64,000 bases of DNA from Arthrobacter beigongshangensis (lineage in GTDB: Bacteria; Bacillota; Bacilli; Bacillales_A; Planococcaceae). The notes under the pieces are model-generated. The model did not search any database and was not told the DNA's origin. It was given only the letters and a program-made list of their open reading frames with translations. The DNA lies in assembly GCF_016820585.1 (NCBI RefSeq), contig NZ_JADHDX010000001.1, forward strand, positions 124,001-188,000, written 5' to 3'. A program made the translations under genes and the position numbers. Positions 55,420-63,793 of this stretch are shown here, in pieces. Numbering within the stretch: position 1 is the stretch's first letter; each line of letters starts with the position of its first letter.

Positions 55420-56106
55420 ATGATTGTAATGAAAAATGTGTACAAAAAGTATCCCAATGGGGTTGTAGCTGCAAACGGCATTAATATTGAAATTGACAGA
55501 GGCGAATTCGTCTATGTGGTCGGACCGAGTGGAGCTGGAAAGTCGACATTCATCAAAATGATGTATCGTGAAGAGGCTTCTACAAGCGGTGACATTATAA
55601 TTAACGGCATCAACCTTTCTACAATTCGCAACAAACGAGTGCCATATTTGCGTCGTCAAATTGGTGTTGTTTTCCAAGACTTCAAATTATTGCCGAAGTT
55701 AAATGTATATGAAAATGTCGCGTTTGCTCTTGAAGTGATTGAGGAGTCGCCCGCACAAATTAGAAAAAAAGTAAATGATGTCCTTGGACTTGTGGGATTA
55801 ACTCAAAAGGCAAGAATGTTCCCTAATGAGTTATCAGGTGGAGAGCAGCAGCGCGTTTCAATTGCAAGATCAATTGTTAACGTTCCTAAAGTTGTTATTG
55901 CAGATGAACCGACAGGGAACTTGGATCCTGAAACATCATGGGAGATCATGAGGATTTTCGAACAAATCAATGCTCGCGGAACGACAATTGTCATGGCCAC
56001 CCATAACAGGGAAATCGTAAATACCATTCGGCATCGTGTCATTGTTGTGGAAGGCGGACTTATCACCCGTGATGAATACGGAGGTGAGTACGGCTATGAA
56101 GGCTAG
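55420..56106 (+). CDS. ftsE: Cell-division ABC transporter ATPase FtsE
   Basis: A 228-residue ABC ATPase: Walker A GPSGAGKSTFIKMM, Q-loop VFQDFKLLPKLNVYEN, signature LSGGEQQRV, Walker B VVIADEPTGNLDPETSW. With FtsX it controls peptidoglycan hydrolases; in Bacillus it activates CwlO and affects elongation and sporulation. ftsX starts within its last codons. Confidence 0.96.
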   Translation: MIVMKNVYKKYPNGVVAANGINIEIDRGEFVYVVGPSGAGKSTFIKMMYREEASTSGDIIINGINLSTIRNKRVPYLRRQIGVVFQDFKLLPKLNVYENVAFALEVIEESPAQIRKKVNDVLGLVGLTQKARMFPNELSGGEQQRVSIARSIVNVPKVVIADEPTGNLDPETSWEIMRIFEQINARGTTIVMATHNREIVNTIRHRVIVVEGGLITRDEYGGEYGYEG

Positions 56107-56980
56107 AACCTTAGGACGGCATTTACGTGAAAGCTTGAAAAGCCTACGTCGTAATAGCTGGATGACATTTGCTTCGGTGAGTGCTGTTACCGTTACACTA
56201 TTACTAGTCGGTGTCTTTATCGTCATTATGATGAACTTAAATCAGCTGGCGGAAAATATTGAAAATGATGTAGAAATTAAGGTGGTAGCGGATCCGGCGG
56301 CAAATGAGGAAGCTGTGAAGGCGCTACAGAAAAAGGTAAGTGAAACAGAAGGTGTTTTGGAGGTTGTTTATTCATCGAAGGATGAAGAATTAGATAAGCT
56401 GATTCTATCTTTCGGTAAAGAACTAAACTTATATAAGCAAAGTAACCCACTTGGTGATGCTTTGTTTGTGAAGGCGAAGGACCCACAGCAAACCGCGGCG
56501 ATTGCGGGGATAATTAATACATATGATTACGCATATGAAGTAGAGTACGGAGAAGGAAAAGTTGAAAAGCTATTCAGTATTCTGAATGCGAGTCGTAACG
56601 TTGGTCTTGTACTCATCTTGGCCTTGCTGTTCACAGCGATGTTCCTCATTTCGAATACGATTCGTATTACAATCGTAGCGCGAGGAAGAGAAATTGAGAT
56701 TATGAAGTTAGTAGGAGCAACGAATAATTTTGTTCGTGTGCCATTTTTACTCGAAGGGATTTGGCTTGGTGTTCTAGGGGCAATTGTTCCGATGCTCATC
56801 ATTTCGATTGCCTATTATAATCTTTTTGAATATTGGGAGCCAAGACTGCAAGGAGAGCTGTTTCAATTATTGAATACGATGCCGTTTATTTATCAATTGA
56901 ATGGCTTGATTTTATTCATGGGAATTTTTATCGGTATTTGGGGTAGCTTTATGTCCGTCCGGAAGTTTCTTAGAGTGTAA
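56096..56980 (+). CDS. ftsX: Cell-division membrane protein FtsX
   Basis: A 294-residue FtsX with cytosolic start (MKARTLGRHLRESLKSLRRNSWMTF), a first membrane helix, a large extracellular loop (about 60-165) that contacts the hydrolase partner, and three more helices in the C-terminal half. ATG at 56096 lies behind GGAGGTGA within ftsE; the longer frame from 56036 is ftsE in another phase. Confidence 0.95.
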   Translation: MKARTLGRHLRESLKSLRRNSWMTFASVSAVTVTLLLVGVFIVIMMNLNQLAENIENDVEIKVVADPAANEEAVKALQKKVSETEGVLEVVYSSKDEELDKLILSFGKELNLYKQSNPLGDALFVKAKDPQQTAAIAGIINTYDYAYEVEYGEGKVEKLFSILNASRNVGLVLILALLFTAMFLISNTIRITIVARGREIEIMKLVGATNNFVRVPFLLEGIWLGVLGAIVPMLIISIAYYNLFEYWEPRLQGELFQLLNTMPFIYQLNGLILFMGIFIGIWGSFMSVRKFLRV

Positions 56981-57030
56981 TTAATTCTAGTACGATTTCT
57001 TAGTTAGTGCGTGAAAGGGGAACGAAGACG

Positions 57031-58323
57031 TTGATGAGAACGAAATGGTTGATTTCGAATAGTATCGTCATTCTTTTGCTTTCCACGATGTTAGGTGGAG
57101 CGGCTGTTTTAGCAAGCCCGTTGAGTGATTTGAAACAAGAGAAAAAAGAAGCTGAGCAGAAGAAGAATGAATTGAATCAAGGTATAGAGCAAAAATCAGC
57201 GGAAATTAAAACAAACGTATCGACAATTGATAAAATCCTCAAACAAATTAGCGAGCTGAATAGTAAAATTGACAATACGAATACTAATATTAACCGTGTC
57301 ATTAAACAAATCAATCAGACAACAGTTGAAATTGATGAGCTAAAAGCTTCCATCGTTGATCTTGAAAAGAAAATTGCCGAGCGTGATGCAGTTTTACGTG
57401 AACGCGTTCGTGCGATGCAAGTGAAAGGTGGAAAAGTGAACTATTTAGATGTGCTCCTTGGGGCAAATAGTTTTGCAGATTTCATCGACCGATTTTCGGC
57501 TGTCAATACATTGATGGAAGCGGATCGTAAAATCATGAAGCAGCAGGCAGAAGACGTTGAGCAGCTGGAAAATGAGAAGGCACTTGTCGAACAAAAGCTT
57601 GCGCAACAGGAAGTTGCTAAAGCTGAGCTTGAAGGTTTGAAGGCATCTCTGTTAACGCAGAAAAAGGATAAGGACAAGCTGATCGATCAGTTAGAAATCG
57701 AGCAGGCCGAGTTAGAGGATGAAAAGGATCATCTTGAAATGGAGCTTGATGAAGTTGTTGAGGTAGAGGAAGAGCTTCAGCGTCAAATTGCAGTAGAACA
57801 AAAAAGAATTGCTGAAATTGCACGTAAGGCAGCAGAAAAGAAAGCTGCTGAAGAGCGCGCAAGACGAGAAGCGGCCAAAAATAATGCAAGTCAAAGCATC
57901 CCTTCTGTATCGAGTGGTAGTTGGACAAGACCGGCTAATGGTCGGTTCACATCGTCATTCGGTTGGCGTTCACTTGGTGGGATAAGCCGCCAACACCGTG
58001 GTGTAGATATTGCCAATTCGGTTGGAACATCAATCGTGTCTGCCGCTGATGGAGTTGTTTCATATGCCGGTTCGCTAGGCACATATGGAAATCTAGTGAT
58101 GGTGACACATTATCTTGAAGGTCAGACGTTTACAACTGTCTATGCGCATTTATCTTCTATCGGAGTGAGTGTTGGTACGCAAGTTGATAAAGGACAATAT
58201 ATCGCTGCAATGGGGAATACCGGTCGTTCAACTGGCCCTCACTTGCATTTCGAAATCCACGTAGGCAACTGGACAGCAAGTGGTCCAAGTGCAGTCAATC
58301 CACTACGTTATGTATCGTTCTAA
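57031..58323 (+). CDS. Coiled-coil M23 peptidoglycan hydrolase, FtsEX partner
   Basis: About 430 residues: signal peptide ([25 protein letters not shown]), a long coiled coil (about 35-290, rich in Lys/Glu heptads), a Ser/Asn linker and a C-terminal LytM/M23 domain with HRGVDIAN and HLHFEIHVGN zinc ligands. The build is that of EnvC- or CwlO-type proteins whose coiled coil binds FtsX. In Bacillus subtilis the FtsEX partner CwlO has an NlpC/P60 rather than M23 domain. Start: TTG 57031 or ATG 57034 behind AAAGGGG. Confidence 0.9.
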   Translation: MMRTKWLISNSIVILLLSTMLGGAAVLASPLSDLKQEKKEAEQKKNELNQGIEQKSAEIKTNVSTIDKILKQISELNSKIDNTNTNINRVIKQINQTTVEIDELKASIVDLEKKIAERDAVLRERVRAMQVKGGKVNYLDVLLGANSFADFIDRFSAVNTLMEADRKIMKQQAEDVEQLENEKALVEQKLAQQEVAKAELEGLKASLLTQKKDKDKLIDQLEIEQAELEDEKDHLEMELDEVVEVEEELQRQIAVEQKRIAEIARKAAEKKAAEERARREAAKNNASQSIPSVSSGSWTRPANGRFTSSFGWRSLGGISRQHRGVDIANSVGTSIVSAADGVVSYAGSLGTYGNLVMVTHYLEGQTFTTVYAHLSSIGVSVGTQVDKGQYIAAMGNTGRSTGPHLHFEIHVGNWTASGPSAVNPLRYVSF

Positions 58324-58332
58324 TCATTTGTT

Positions 58333-58366
58333 AAAAAGGTCCGTCTACAGTCGACGGGCCTTTTTG
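58333..58366 (+). terminator. Terminator after the M23 gene
   Basis: AAAGGTCCGTC pairs with GACGGGCCTTT (one G-T pair) and continues TTT. Array D starts 20 bp later. Confidence 0.88.
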
Positions 58367-58387
58367 TGTGTTAGGATTTTGAGTGGG

Positions 58388-58671
58388 GGTAGACGAGTTT
58401 GCCTGGGGTAGCTCAGTTTGCCATCGAGGTAGTTGAGTTCGTCGTCGGGGTAGCCCAGTTTGGGAATGTGGTAGTCGAGTTTCCTCGAGGTAGCTTAGTT
58501 TAGCGAAAAGGTAGTCCAGTTCGCAGCCGGGGTAGCCCAGTTTGTGAATGAGGTAGTCGAGTTTTCCCGAGGTAGCTCAGTTTGACAAAAAGGTAGTCCA
58601 GTTCGCAGTCGAGGTAGCCCAGTTTGCGAATGAGGTAGTTGAGTTCCCCCGAGGTAGCCCAGTTTCCCATT
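58388..58671 (+). repeat. 82-bp tandem array D (GGTAG/CAGTT type)
   Basis: Fourteen GGTAG anchors at 58388, 58407, 58428, 58449, 58470, 58489, 58510, 58531, 58552, 58571, 58592, 58613, 58634 and 58653, giving steps of 19, 21, 21, 21 repeated without an error. Cores are those of array B (GTAGTCGAGTT, GTAGCTCAGTT, GTAGTCCAGTT, GTAGCCCAGTT) but the 19-bp place is taken by a different variant than in B. It fills the space between terminator and next promoter. Confidence 0.95.
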
Positions 58672-58747
58672 TTGGGCAAAAAAGTCGCCTTCATATCTCA
58701 TATCCGCTAGCATAGAGGATATACATAGTAGAAGGAGACAGTCGATA

Positions 58748-59368
58748 ATGCCTGTGACAGATTATTTTACAATCGTCAATACATCCGTCCCGTCTTCTTG
58801 GATTGCACTCATTGTGGCGTTCGTTGTCGCATATAGTGCAATCCGGATTCGTTATGGAAAAAAGTATGCAGAAATTTTGTCAGATGCGTTTTTTTATCTA
58901 ATTATTGTGTGGAAATTAAGTGTCCTCCTTACTGATTTTAGTTCGGTAATCCGCTCACCGCTCTCGTTGATTTATTTCGATGGAGGTGTTGTTGGTTTTT
59001 ATCTCGGCCTGGTGTTTGTTGCAGGAAAAATTTTATGGGACAGTAAAAAGAAACGGCTGACTGCAAAGGGAATTCAAGCTCTTCTGACGGGTGCAGTTGT
59101 TGTGCAGGCAGTGTATCAGGTGATGATGGTTTTATTGAATGACGGAGAGTTAGTTGTGCAGGTCGTGACCGTTGTCGCATTTGTATTGTTTGTGATTGTT
59201 TATTGGATGAAAGGTGATGGATCACTTCCATTCATAGGGTTGTTCGTGGCGGTTCATGTCTTTGTTGCTGTATGGCAGCCAGCTGGACTTCTCGATACGC
59301 CATTTATAACCACTTTACTAATAGGTCTTTTTTTCATGGTGTTAGATCGGAGGAACAGATATGAATAA
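58748..59368 (+). CDS. Membrane protein paired with a thioredoxin-like protein
   Basis: A 206-residue membrane protein with about six hydrophobic segments (first at 17-37) and a short motif SPLSLIYFDGGVVGFYLGLVF. I do not recognise the family. It ends eight bases inside the next gene, a TlpA/ResA-like thioredoxin, so the two are made together. A role in supplying electrons to, or anchoring, that oxidoreductase is plausible, but no CxxC pair is present, so it is not a CcdA/DsbD-type electron carrier. Confidence 0.75.
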   Translation: MPVTDYFTIVNTSVPSSWIALIVAFVVAYSAIRIRYGKKYAEILSDAFFYLIIVWKLSVLLTDFSSVIRSPLSLIYFDGGVVGFYLGLVFVAGKILWDSKKKRLTAKGIQALLTGAVVVQAVYQVMMVLLNDGELVVQVVTVVAFVLFVIVYWMKGDGSLPFIGLFVAVHVFVAVWQPAGLLDTPFITTLLIGLFFMVLDRRNRYE

Positions 59369-59927
59369 GAAAATAATTGGCTATTTGATCACAGTGCTAC
59401 TTATTGGCTCGATGGTAGTGCTGATGATAAAGTCGAATTTAGAGAAGACGGAACCGATTGAGAATTACCTCGCCGGCTCGGAGGAAATGCCTGGATTGAA
59501 AAAGGGAACGACGCCACCTGACTTTGAACTTACGACGCTGGCAGGGGACGTTGTGAAACTTTCCGATTTGAAAGGTAAAAAAGTCGTATTGAACTTTTGG
59601 GCATCGTGGTGTGGACCATGTAAGGTAGAAATGCCGCATATGGAAAAGTATTATAAGAAAAACAAGGACAAAGAAAATGTTGAATTTCTGGCGGTGAATT
59701 TGACAACTGGCGAGAAGAGGGGCATTGAAGGCGTCGAGCAATTCGTTGACGCTTATGGATTAACCTTTCCGATACCAATGGATTTTGATGGGACTGTTAT
59801 GAAGCAATATGAGGTCATGACGATACCTACGACTTATATGATTGGGACAGATGGAATCATCGCCTTTAAAAAGGTCGGACCGATGGATGAAAAAATGTTG
59901 AAGGCACTTATAGATAATTTGAACTAA
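59361..59927 (+). CDS. TlpA/ResA-like thiol-disulfide oxidoreductase
   Basis: A 188-residue membrane-anchored thioredoxin: one N-terminal helix (about 6-24), then the redoxin fold with active site NFWASWCGPCKVEMPHM and the cis-Pro segment VMTIPTTYMIG. Such proteins reduce or oxidise cysteines outside the membrane, for instance in cytochrome c maturation; the nearby cccB would be a client, which is inference. Start ATG 59361 behind GGAGGAAC. Confidence 0.9.
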   Translation: MNKKIIGYLITVLLIGSMVVLMIKSNLEKTEPIENYLAGSEEMPGLKKGTTPPDFELTTLAGDVVKLSDLKGKKVVLNFWASWCGPCKVEMPHMEKYYKKNKDKENVEFLAVNLTTGEKRGIEGVEQFVDAYGLTFPIPMDFDGTVMKQYEVMTIPTTYMIGTDGIIAFKKVGPMDEKMLKALIDNLN

Positions 59928-59983
59928 ATTCAACGGGGTTCAAAACCCAAAAGCTGATGCTTCGCTTTCGGTACAAATATATT

Positions 59984-60053
59984 TGCTGAATGAAGTTAAG
60001 CCTCCCAGCGGATGTCATAAACCTGGACGCAATCACAACGAGGCGTGATTGAT
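59984..60053. repeat. Inverted, shortened copy of the 54.3-kb repeat
   Basis: GCTGAATGAAGTTAAGCCTC, GCGGATGTCA, CTGGACGCAATCAC and GGCGTGATTGATT follow the reverse complement of 54303-54410 in order, but the inner 45-base hairpin is replaced by about five bases. It lies between the thioredoxin gene and ctpB. Confidence 0.7.
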
Positions 60054-60129
60054 TTGAAGAAAGCCGGTTCTCTCTGTCGTAATGTACCTTTTCCGTTCAT
60101 ATAGTGGACGGAGGAGGGGACATTGCATA

Positions 60130-61569
60130 ATGCAAAGAAGCCGGTTTTTGCTATTCGTAATTTTAGTTGTGATGTTGCTCGGCTTATTTTTAATACTAGA
60201 TGGCTGTGCGGCGAATAACGAGCAAGGGACGGGTACGGCAAGTACGTTCCCGGTAATTGATGAGGCGCTGGATGTGATTAAGGACAAAGGGGTTTATCCG
60301 GTTGAACAGGAGTTGCTGATTGAAGGGGCGCTGCGTGGCATGGCCGATGTGATTGGCGATCCGTATTCGACCTATTTAACGCAGGAAGAGGCGGCTGCGC
60401 ATAAGGAATCGCTTGCAGGTGAACGGATTGGTATCGGTGCCGAAGTGACAAGGTCGAATGGGAAATTCATTATCGTTGCGCCAATGAAAGGTTCACCTTC
60501 TGAGAAAGCAGGCTTGCAGCCTTATGATGAAATTGTTCAGATTGACGGAGAGCGCTTGGACGGAAAATCGTTGCAGGACGTGGTGCAGCGTATTAGGGGT
60601 AAGCGAGGAACGACGGTGACGATGACTATTTACAGACCAGACTTGAATAAACATCTTGAAGTGCCAGTCATGCGTGATGCGATTGCTGTAAAGACAGTGT
60701 CAGCAGAAGTGATGGAAATGCGTGGCAAAAAGATTGGTTACATATCACTGACGAAATTTGCTGAAGAAAGTGCAAAAGAGTGGGAGAAGGCGACCAATAA
60801 GCTTATTAGTGAAGGTGCGCAGTCGTTAATAATTGATGTACGTGGCAATCCGGGAGGGTATTTGCATACGGTCGGTGACATCGCGGGTAGTTTATTACCG
60901 GAGGATACGGTTTTTGCCTTCATGCAAGATGCGAAAGGGGCGTTGACGCCACTTGTGACAGAGGCATCGGAGAAATATACCTATGATGAAAAGCTGAAGA
61001 AAATGCCTGTCGTATTGCTACAGGATAAAGGGAGTGCCTCGGCGAGTGAAGTACTGAGCGGGGCGTTGAAGGATTTGAAAAGGGGCTATATTATGGGTGT
61101 GACAAGTTTTGGAAAGGGAACCGTCCAAGATATTACGGAATTGTCGAATGGCGGAGAGATGAAGCTATCAACACATAAATGGCTTACACCCAAGGAAAGC
61201 TGGATTCATGGCAAAGGAGTGAAAACGGATCTTGAGGTTGCCCAAAAAGCGTTGTTTAGCGAGCATATCCGACTCGTCGCGGAAGTTTATAATGACGGCG
61301 ATTACCATGATAATGTCGCGTATGGACAGCGTTTACTCGAGGGACTTGGTTATACTGTTGGACGACAAGACGGTTATTTTGACGAGTCAACAGCTCGAGC
61401 GGTCCATGCGTTTCGCGTCGATTCGAAAGTGAAAGCAGCTGAAAGCATGGATCGCATCTTCTTTACTGCGCTGAAAGGGCAAGTGGAGGCGTTCCGAGAC
61501 GATCGCGAAAATGATGAACAGCTACAAATGGCGCTTGGTTATATGCACCATAAGATGAATGAGAAGTGA
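60130..61569 (+). CDS. ctpB: Carboxy-terminal processing protease CtpB
   Basis: A 479-residue S41 protease. Signal or lipoprotein-type N-terminus (FVILVVMLLGLFLILDGCAA; the lipobox LDGC is unusual), a PDZ domain (about 85-170; GIGAEVTRSNGKFIIVAPMKGSP), the catalytic Ser in DKGSASASEV and Lys in TSFGKGTVQ, and a C-terminal peptidoglycan-binding domain (GYTVGRQDGYFDESTARAVHAF). In sporulation CtpB cleaves SpoIVFA to start SigK activation. ATG 60130 is nine bases behind GGAGGGG. Confidence 0.93.
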   Translation: MQRSRFLLFVILVVMLLGLFLILDGCAANNEQGTGTASTFPVIDEALDVIKDKGVYPVEQELLIEGALRGMADVIGDPYSTYLTQEEAAAHKESLAGERIGIGAEVTRSNGKFIIVAPMKGSPSEKAGLQPYDEIVQIDGERLDGKSLQDVVQRIRGKRGTTVTMTIYRPDLNKHLEVPVMRDAIAVKTVSAEVMEMRGKKIGYISLTKFAEESAKEWEKATNKLISEGAQSLIIDVRGNPGGYLHTVGDIAGSLLPEDTVFAFMQDAKGALTPLVTEASEKYTYDEKLKKMPVVLLQDKGSASASEVLSGALKDLKRGYIMGVTSFGKGTVQDITELSNGGEMKLSTHKWLTPKESWIHGKGVKTDLEVAQKALFSEHIRLVAEVYNDGDYHDNVAYGQRLLEGLGYTVGRQDGYFDESTARAVHAFRVDSKVKAAESMDRIFFTALKGQVEAFRDDRENDEQLQMALGYMHHKMNEK

Positions 61570-61572
61570 AAG

Positions 61573-61606
61573 CGGGGCTCCTGGCGATGTGCTGGGAGCT
61601 TTTTTG
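61573..61606 (+). terminator. Terminator after ctpB
   Basis: GGCTCC pairs with GGGAGCT over an imperfect inner stem, followed by TTTTTT. Confidence 0.8.
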
Positions 61607-61626
61607 GTAGGGAGAGTATGCTGAGG

Positions 61627-62520
61627 GGTTGGGCTTGCTCTGACGGTTTGTCTGCTTACTCTTATGGTTCACGAGTTAACTCTGACAGTTTGCCCACTTA
61701 CTCTTACAGTTACGGCATTAACTCTTACAGTTCGGCATTACTCTTATAGTTCACGAGTTAACTCTGATAGTTTGCCAGCTTACTCTTACAGTTATGGCAT
61801 TAACTCTTACAGTTCAGCTTTACTCTTATAGTTCAGGGGTTAACTCTGACAGTTCGCTAGCTTACTCTTACAGTTATGGCATTAACTTGTACAGTTTGGC
61901 ATTACTCTTATAGTTCAGGGGTTAACTCTGACAGTCTGCTAGCTTACTCTTACAGTTACGGCATTAACTCTGACAGTTCGCCGGTTTACTCTTACAGTTC
62001 AGCTTTACTCTTATAGTTCAGGGGTTAACTCTGACAGTTCGCTAGCTTACTCTTACAGTTATGGCATTAACTTGTACAGTTTGGCATTACTCTTATAGTT
62101 CGCGAGTTAACTCTGACAGTCTGCCAGCTTACTCTTACAGTTACGGTATTAACTCTTACAGTTCACGAGTTAACTCTGACAGTTTGCCGGTTTACTCTTA
62201 CAGTTATGGCATTAACTCTGACAGTTCAGCTTTACTCTTACAGTTCACAGGATTACTCTGACAGTTTACCGACTTACTCATACAGTTCTCCCGTTCTCCC
62301 TTACAGTTTCCGATATAGCCCTTACAGTTGGCAAAATAGCCATTAGAGTTCGACAAATAGCCCCTATAGTTTGCCTTCGCCATTACAGTTCACCTATTCT
62401 CCCTTACAGTTCCCGAAATAGCCATTACAGTTAGCAAAATAGCCATTACAGATCGGAAAATCACCCTGACAGTTTCCCAATCCCCCTTGACACTTGCCCT
62501 CCTTCTGATAGTTTCCAAGA
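61627..62520 (+). repeat. 82-bp tandem array E (ACTCTTACAGTT type)
   Basis: GTTAAC anchors at 61675, 61757, 61839, 61921, 62024, 62106 and 62169 give steps of 82, 82, 82, 103, 82 and 63, that is 82, 82 plus one 21-mer, and 82 minus one 19-mer. A unit has sub-repeats of 21, 19, 21 and 21 bp with cores ACTCTTACAGTT, ACTCTTATAGTT and ACTCTGACAGTT. From about 62280 the units become irregular and resemble array A (AGCCCTTACAGTT). It fills the space between ctpB and minJ. Confidence 0.95.
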
Positions 62521-62524
62521 TTCT

Positions 62525-62555
62525 TTTACATTTCCTCTCATTATTTTGATACAAT
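62525..62555 (+). promoter_or_regulatory. Probable promoter of minJ
   Basis: TTTACA (62525-62530), 19 bases, TACAAT (62550-62555). The transcript would begin near 62562, which favours the internal ATG at 62579 over the ATG at 62564. Confidence 0.5.
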
Positions 62556-62578
62556 GAGAGGAAATGAGGTTGTGGAAG

Positions 62579-63766
62579 ATGGGATGGTGGCGGTTCGTGT
62601 CCGAGAATATATTGGTTGATGTATTACAGGCGGTTGCACTATTTTTCTTAAATCCTTTACTCCTAGTGACACTTCTAGTTGCTGTTGCTTTAGGGTATTT
62701 TCGTGTGAAGCGCGAGCGTCGTAGTTTTAAGGTGCGTTTATTGCCTGGCTTGACTGAGCTGAAGCGATTGTTGGCGGAGTCGTGGTTATATGCGCTTTTG
62801 TTGTCGATTATTATTTCGGTGGCTGGCTTGCTCGTTGATCCAGGGTGGCTTGTACTGTTTACGGCGGCATCGCTTATTGGACTTGTTTCATTTTATTATA
62901 AAATAACTTCACCTATCTATTTTGCAGCAACGGCTTTTTTCGCCCTTTATTTTATTGGGAAATATGCTGGGACATTTACATTTAGGGGCTGGAGTCCGGG
63001 ACACGTCGATTTGTTTGGTGAGCTGGCGATTACGATTCCTGTCATTGCTGGCTTGTTGCTTGTGGCGGAGGGGCTTCTCATTGGTCGTTCGACTACGAAA
63101 TATGCATCACCTTATTTAATGGAGACGAATCGCGGGCTGCGGGCGGCGGTATTTAAGGCGAAACGACTTTGGTTGTTGCCGATTGTATTTGTGATTCCTG
63201 GGGATATGATTTCGGCTTATCTCCCGTATTGGCCTCAGTTTACACTTGGAGAAAAGGCGTTCAGCTTTATTCCACTTCCGGTTATCATCGGATTTTCGCA
63301 AGTGGCGCGCTCGATGTACTCAGATGTTTTATTGCCAAAAGTGGGTCGTGCGGTTGGTTGGGCAGGTATTATTGTGATTGGTATAGGTTTAACGGCGATA
63401 TGGATGCCGATATTAGGATGGGTGGCGCTGTTAATTGGCGTAGGTTGCCGAATTACGATTTCCATTTTATTTTCTATTCGTGAACGTCAGGGAGGATTTG
63501 CAGCTAGTCCCCATCCTACTGGTGTTGTGATTGCAGGTATATTACCAGATTCTCCTGGGGAGAAGATGGGTTTAGTAGTTGGGGAATGTATTCGCTCTGT
63601 GAATGGTATTCAAGTGAGCAATGAAAAAGAGCTGTATGACGCGATTCAGATCAATGCAGCGCATTGTCGTATGCAGGTGGTCGATCGGAACGGAGAAGTG
63701 CGGCTGATGCAGCAAGTCATTTACAGACATGATCATCATCGCCTTGGCCTTCTCGTTGTGCGATAA
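62579..63766 (+). CDS. minJ: MinJ-like PDZ membrane protein
   Basis: About 395 residues with eight or so membrane helices (between about 15 and 305) and a C-terminal PDZ domain (GVVIAGILPDSPGEKMGLVVGECIRSVNGIQVSNEKEL). This is the build of MinJ, which links the Min system to DivIVA at the pole and septum and affects swarming. The position between ctpB and csbA is as in Bacillus subtilis. The start is chosen by promoter position and the GAGG nine bases before it; ATG 62564 would add five residues. Confidence 0.88.
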   Translation: MGWWRFVSENILVDVLQAVALFFLNPLLLVTLLVAVALGYFRVKRERRSFKVRLLPGLTELKRLLAESWLYALLLSIIISVAGLLVDPGWLVLFTAASLIGLVSFYYKITSPIYFAATAFFALYFIGKYAGTFTFRGWSPGHVDLFGELAITIPVIAGLLLVAEGLLIGRSTTKYASPYLMETNRGLRAAVFKAKRLWLLPIVFVIPGDMISAYLPYWPQFTLGEKAFSFIPLPVIIGFSQVARSMYSDVLLPKVGRAVGWAGIIVIGIGLTAIWMPILGWVALLIGVGCRITISILFSIRERQGGFAASPHPTGVVIAGILPDSPGEKMGLVVGECIRSVNGIQVSNEKELYDAIQINAAHCRMQVVDRNGEVRLMQQVIYRHDHHRLGLLVVR

Positions 63767-63793
63767 ACCTGTATGCTGGAAGGAATGTGTGAC

